Assembly: GCA_021805585.1 (NCBI GenBank)
Contig: JAJZEY010000300.1
Coordinates: 1 to 8,268 of the forward strand
Reading direction: 5' to 3'
From: Planctomycetota bacterium
GTDB lineage: Bacteria; Planctomycetota; Phycisphaerae; WQYP01
Length of the DNA stretch: 8,268 nucleotides
The notes beneath the pieces were generated by a model. That model ran no database searches. It saw only the letters and a list, made by a program, of their open reading frames with translations, and had not been told where the DNA came from. Made by a program: the position numbers and the translations under genes. Shown in pieces: positions 5,380 through 8,268 of this stretch. Positions within the stretch are counted from its first letter, which is position 1; the number at the start of each line of letters is the position of its first letter.

Positions 5380-6918
5380 ATGACAGGAAATGAGTCTGGT
5401 TCCAGTCAACTGAATTCATTAAAAACCATTGCGCTGCCCTTGGCGGCCGGCGGTGTATTGCATGAGGTATCGCACGTCTCTTCCCCCCCGGATTTAACCG
5501 AATACGAAAAAAAAGAAAAGTGTGGAATTTTCGGCGTCGCCGGCCCGGTAGATGCCGTTGAGCGATGCTATTACGGGCTTTATGCACTTCAGCATCGCGG
5601 CCAGGAATCGGCCGGAATTGCCGCGACGGATGGTCGCGAAATCAACTGCCATACCGGGCTGGGGCTGGTGGCGGATGTGTTTAATCGCAACGTGCTTAAG
5701 GAATTGCATGGGTCGGCCGCCATTGGCCATGTGCGGTATTCCACGGCCGGCTCCAACCGCAAATGCAATGCCCAGCCGATTCTTGAAGAGTATATAGACG
5801 GTCAGGTTGCGGTAGCCCACAATGGGAATTTGATAAACGCGGCTAAACTGCGGGCGGAATATCAGAAATATGGCCACATTTTTTATTCCACCAGCGATAC
5901 GGAAATTGTGATTCACATGCTTGCCAAGCCGCGGCACCAGGAAAAGCCTGATCCGCTGGCTCATGTCCTGCGGCATTTGCAGGGGGCTTTCAGCTTCCTG
6001 TTTTTGTTTAAGGATCGCATGGAGGCGGCCCGCGACCCATGGGGCTTTCGCCCGCTGGTAATCGGAAAAACCAAAGACGGGTTTTATTGTGTGGCCTCTG
6101 AAACCTGCGCATTGTCCAGTATTCAGGCGACCTATATCCGGGAAGTGGAACCAGGGGAAATTGTCACCATTTCCATGGATGGGCAGCAAATTTCCAGCCG
6201 GTTTTTTGTGGAAAAGCGGGAGGCTCCGGCCCACTGTGCGTTTGAGCATGTCTATTTTGCCAGTCCTTCCAGCACACTGTTTGGCGACACCGTGATGCTG
6301 GTTCGCCAGCGAATGGGACGTCGCCTGGCCATTGAAAATCCGGTCGATGCGGACATTGTGATTCCAATACCGGATTCTGGCCGCTCGGCCGCCCTGGGCT
6401 ACAGCAAACAAAGCGGAATTCCTTTTGAAGAGGGAATTGTGCCGAACCGTTATGTCGGCCGATCGTTCATTCAACCGTCACAGCAGTTGCGCGATCTGGC
6501 GGTGCAAATGAAACTGATCGTGATCCCGGAAATGGTGCGCGGCAAACGCATTATTGTGGTGGAAGATTCCATTGTGCGCGGCACCACGACACGCGGTAAA
6601 ATTCTGGCTCTGCGGCGGGCCGGCGCAAGGGAAATTCACATGCGCGTCAGTTGCCCACCCATACGTTTTCCCTGCTTTTACGGAATCGACTTTCCAACCC
6701 CGACCGAGCTTATCGCCAACGGCCGAACGGTCGAGGAAATTCGTGACTTTATTGAGGTGGATTCCCTGGCTTATCTATCGCTTGAAGGAATGCTGGATTG
6801 CCTTGGCAAACCACGGGAAAGCTACTGCACCGCGTGCTGGTCCGGCAACTATCCGATTCCAGTAGATGAAAGCCTGAGCAAATTCGGCTTTGAACGCAAC
6901 CAGATGAAAATGTTTTAA
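5380..6918 (+). CDS. purF: Amidophosphoribosyltransferase (glutamine PRPP amidotransferase), iron-sulfur type
   Basis: Catalyses the first committed step of de novo purine synthesis: PRPP plus glutamine gives 5-phosphoribosylamine. It is cytoplasmic, 512 residues. GGAGG at 5368-5372 lies seven bases before the ATG. The N-terminal Ntn glutaminase domain has the nucleophile C48 in KCGIFGV, then LQHRGQESAGIA, HVRYSTAGS, VAHNGNLINA and TSDTEIVIHML. The C-terminal phosphoribosyltransferase domain has the PRPP loop VVEDSIVRGTTT (393-404). Four cysteines match the 4Fe-4S ligands of the B. subtilis enzyme: C286 (HCAFEH), C432 (PCFYG), and C483 and C486 (YCTAC). It therefore belongs to the oxygen-sensitive, propeptide-processed class. 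From C48 the chain is 465 residues, as in that class, but the leader ahead of it is 47 residues, against 11 in B. subtilis. It has its own promoter, stands alone and converges on lepA. Confidence 0.97.
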   Translation: MTGNESGSSQLNSLKTIALPLAAGGVLHEVSHVSSPPDLTEYEKKEKCGIFGVAGPVDAVERCYYGLYALQHRGQESAGIAATDGREINCHTGLGLVADVFNRNVLKELHGSAAIGHVRYSTAGSNRKCNAQPILEEYIDGQVAVAHNGNLINAAKLRAEYQKYGHIFYSTSDTEIVIHMLAKPRHQEKPDPLAHVLRHLQGAFSFLFLFKDRMEAARDPWGFRPLVIGKTKDGFYCVASETCALSSIQATYIREVEPGEIVTISMDGQQISSRFFVEKREAPAHCAFEHVYFASPSSTLFGDTVMLVRQRMGRRLAIENPVDADIVIPIPDSGRSAALGYSKQSGIPFEEGIVPNRYVGRSFIQPSQQLRDLAVQMKLIVIPEMVRGKRIIVVEDSIVRGTTTRGKILALRRAGAREIHMRVSCPPIRFPCFYGIDFPTPTELIANGRTVEEIRDFIEVDSLAYLSLEGMLDCLGKPRESYCTACWSGNYPIPVDESLSKFGFERNQMKMF

Positions 6919-6982
6919 GCCATGCCATGCCGTCCCGATGATTCGCAAATCGAGGTGCCGGCTTTGGGCTTCCATCCGCAGA

Positions 6983-8268
6983 TCAATCACCCGGTTCCAG
7001 AACCGCCATGAATGCCTCCTGGGGAATTTCCACACGCCCCACCTGTTTCATACGTTTTTTGCCTTCCTTCTGCTTTTCCAGAAGTTTGCGTTTCCGGCTG
7101 ATGTCTCCGCCATAGCATTTTGCCGTTACGTTCTTGCGCATAGCGCTAATGGTTTCGCGTGCCACAACGCGCGACCCGATGGCCGCCTGAAGGGGGACTT
7201 CAAACAAATGTTTGCCGATTTCCTGCTTAAGTTTTCGAATAATAGCGCGCCCGCGGGATTCGGCCTTGTCGCGATGCACTATCAGGCTAAGGGCGTCCAC
7301 GGCCTCACCATTGACCAGAATATCCATGCGGACCAGATTGTCGGCGTGAAAGCCGATCAGGTCGTAGTCCAGTGTGCCATAGCCGCGCGTGGCGGTTTTC
7401 AGGCGGTCAAAAAAGTCAAAAATTACTTCGGCCAGGGGCATTTCATATTCGATAATCACGCGAGACTGGCTGAGGAATTCCGTCTTGCGGTAAATGCCGC
7501 GGCGGTCCTGGCATAGTTTGGAAATATCGCCAATATTTTCCGCCGGCACAATAATGCTGGCTTTAATCATCGGTTCGCGGATTTCCTTCACCTTGCTTAA
7601 ATCGGGCAGGCCCGAGGCGCTGTCAATCATTTTAATGGTGCCATCATTTAACATGATTTCATACGGTACGGTGGGGGCGGTTTGAACCACCTGAACATTC
7701 TGTTCACGTTCCAGACGTTCCTGCACAATTTCCATGTGCAGCAGGCCCAGAAAACCACAACGGAACCCGAAGCCGAGTGCGTCGGAATTTTCCGGCTCGA
7801 AGGTGAACGAGGAATCGTTGAGGCGCAAACGTTCAAGCGCTTCGCGTAATTGGGTGTATTCGGTATCCGGACCGGGATAAAAATCGCAATAGACCATTTG
7901 TTTGGGCGGCCGATAACCGGGCAGCGGTTCGGGTGCTGGACTAAAGGCATCGGTCACCGTGTCGCCAATGGTCACATCGCTGAGGGTTTTAATATTGGCA
8001 ACCAGGAAGCCGACTTCGCCCGCTTCCAGCGAATCAACATGAATCGGCTTGGGTGAAAATTTTCCAAGGTCGGTAATCTGATGGACGGTCTGCTTGCCCA
8101 TCAGGCGGATTTTCTGCCCTATGGCCAGGCGGCCATTCATCATGCGGATATATACTATCACACCCCGGTAATCATCATACTTGCTGTCAAATATCAGGGC
8201 CTGAAGCGGCTTGTTCGCCTCGCCGCGGGGTCCCGGCAGGCGGGTACAAATGGTACGGAACAAGTCTT
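6983..8268 (-). CDS. lepA: Elongation factor 4 (LepA), C-terminal part, cut by the window edge
   Basis: Ribosome-associated translational GTPase that can back-translocate the ribosome and influences initiation and recovery under stress. The 427 residues seen lack the N-terminal GTPase domain (roughly 170 residues, given a family length near 600); the gene continues past 8268, so the TTG at 8263 is not its start. Domain II begins around the PLQALIFDS motif. Domain III follows with the family-specific LGFGFRCGFLGLLHME segment (near 7738-7785), then the EF-G-like domain with PLAEVIFDFFDRLK and RGYGTLDYD. The LepA-only C-terminal domain has NVTAKCYGGDISRKRKLL, QKEGKKRMKQVG and IPQEAFMAVL. The tail is intact and ends in TGA at 6983-6985. 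It is tail to tail with purF, 64 bases apart; no clear terminator is visible in that gap for either gene. Confidence 0.97.
   Translation of the reverse strand, partial: DLFRTICTRLPGPRGEANKPLQALIFDSKYDDYRGVIVYIRMMNGRLAIGQKIRLMGKQTVHQITDLGKFSPKPIHVDSLEAGEVGFLVANIKTLSDVTIGDTVTDAFSPAPEPLPGYRPPKQMVYCDFYPGPDTEYTQLREALERLRLNDSSFTFEPENSDALGFGFRCGFLGLLHMEIVQERLEREQNVQVVQTAPTVPYEIMLNDGTIKMIDSASGLPDLSKVKEIREPMIKASIIVPAENIGDISKLCQDRRGIYRKTEFLSQSRVIIEYEMPLAEVIFDFFDRLKTATRGYGTLDYDLIGFHADNLVRMDILVNGEAVDALSLIVHRDKAESRGRAIIRKLKQEIGKHLFEVPLQAAIGSRVVARETISAMRKNVTAKCYGGDISRKRKLLEKQKEGKKRMKQVGRVEIPQEAFMAVLEPGD

Noticed and set aside
5130..5381. Minus-strand 83-codon frame before purF
   Set aside because: It covers the purF promoter and the terminator T-run, lacks motifs, and looks like chance.
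3889..5417. NotI sites (4052-4059, 5372-5379) and EcoRI sites (3889, 4169, 5412), suggesting cloning junctions
   Set aside because: The sites fall inside continuous native genes or natural leaders, with no vector sequence nearby; their number is plausible for this base composition.
5494..6474. 326-codon minus-strand frame inside purF
   Set aside because: The opposite strand encodes an unmistakable PurF with all catalytic and cluster residues; the antisense product has no recognisable motif.
6938..7516. 192-codon plus-strand frame over the lepA tail
   Set aside because: It is antisense to the highly conserved LepA C-terminal domain and has no ribosome binding site or known motif.

Overview
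The window reads as an ordinary chromosomal stretch of a free-living, Gram-negative-type bacterium of moderately high GC. The best guess is Planctomycetota: large exported proteins that join a toroid-type repeat region to DUF4159 modules are typical there. This is an inference from gene content, not from a marker gene. No tRNA, rRNA, CRISPR array, transposase or phage gene was seen.

Layout. Bases 1-97 hold a small inverted repeat and a probable terminator of a gene lying to the left. A PfkB-family sugar-phosphate kinase (98-1054) is followed, with a TAATG junction, by a large exported or membrane-anchored protein (1132-3678) with QW-like toroid motifs and two DUF4159-like modules. Next comes what looks like a self-contained stress-type unit. 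A sigma70-like promoter (3772-3800) precedes a CsbD-like protein (3840-4031), a 38-residue membrane peptide (4203-4319) and a glycine-zipper protein (4450-5061), and the unit closes with a strong rho-independent terminator (5078-5130). purF (5380-6918) then has its own extended -10 promoter and encodes an iron-sulfur type amidophosphoribosyltransferase with an unusually long N-terminal leader. Convergent to it, on the minus strand, is the 3' part of lepA (elongation factor 4), cut by the right window edge.

How the genes relate. purF (de novo purine synthesis) and lepA (translation) are housekeeping genes that meet tail to tail. The kinase and the DUF4159 protein are probably co-transcribed, but no shared pathway is evident. 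The CsbD, small membrane and glycine-zipper genes are plausibly one envelope or osmotic stress unit, inferred from family resemblance and from the flanking promoter and terminator. The less ordinary points are the duplicated DUF4159 module, the altered anion-hole motif of the kinase, the compact stress unit with its tiny membrane protein, and the 47-residue PurF leader.
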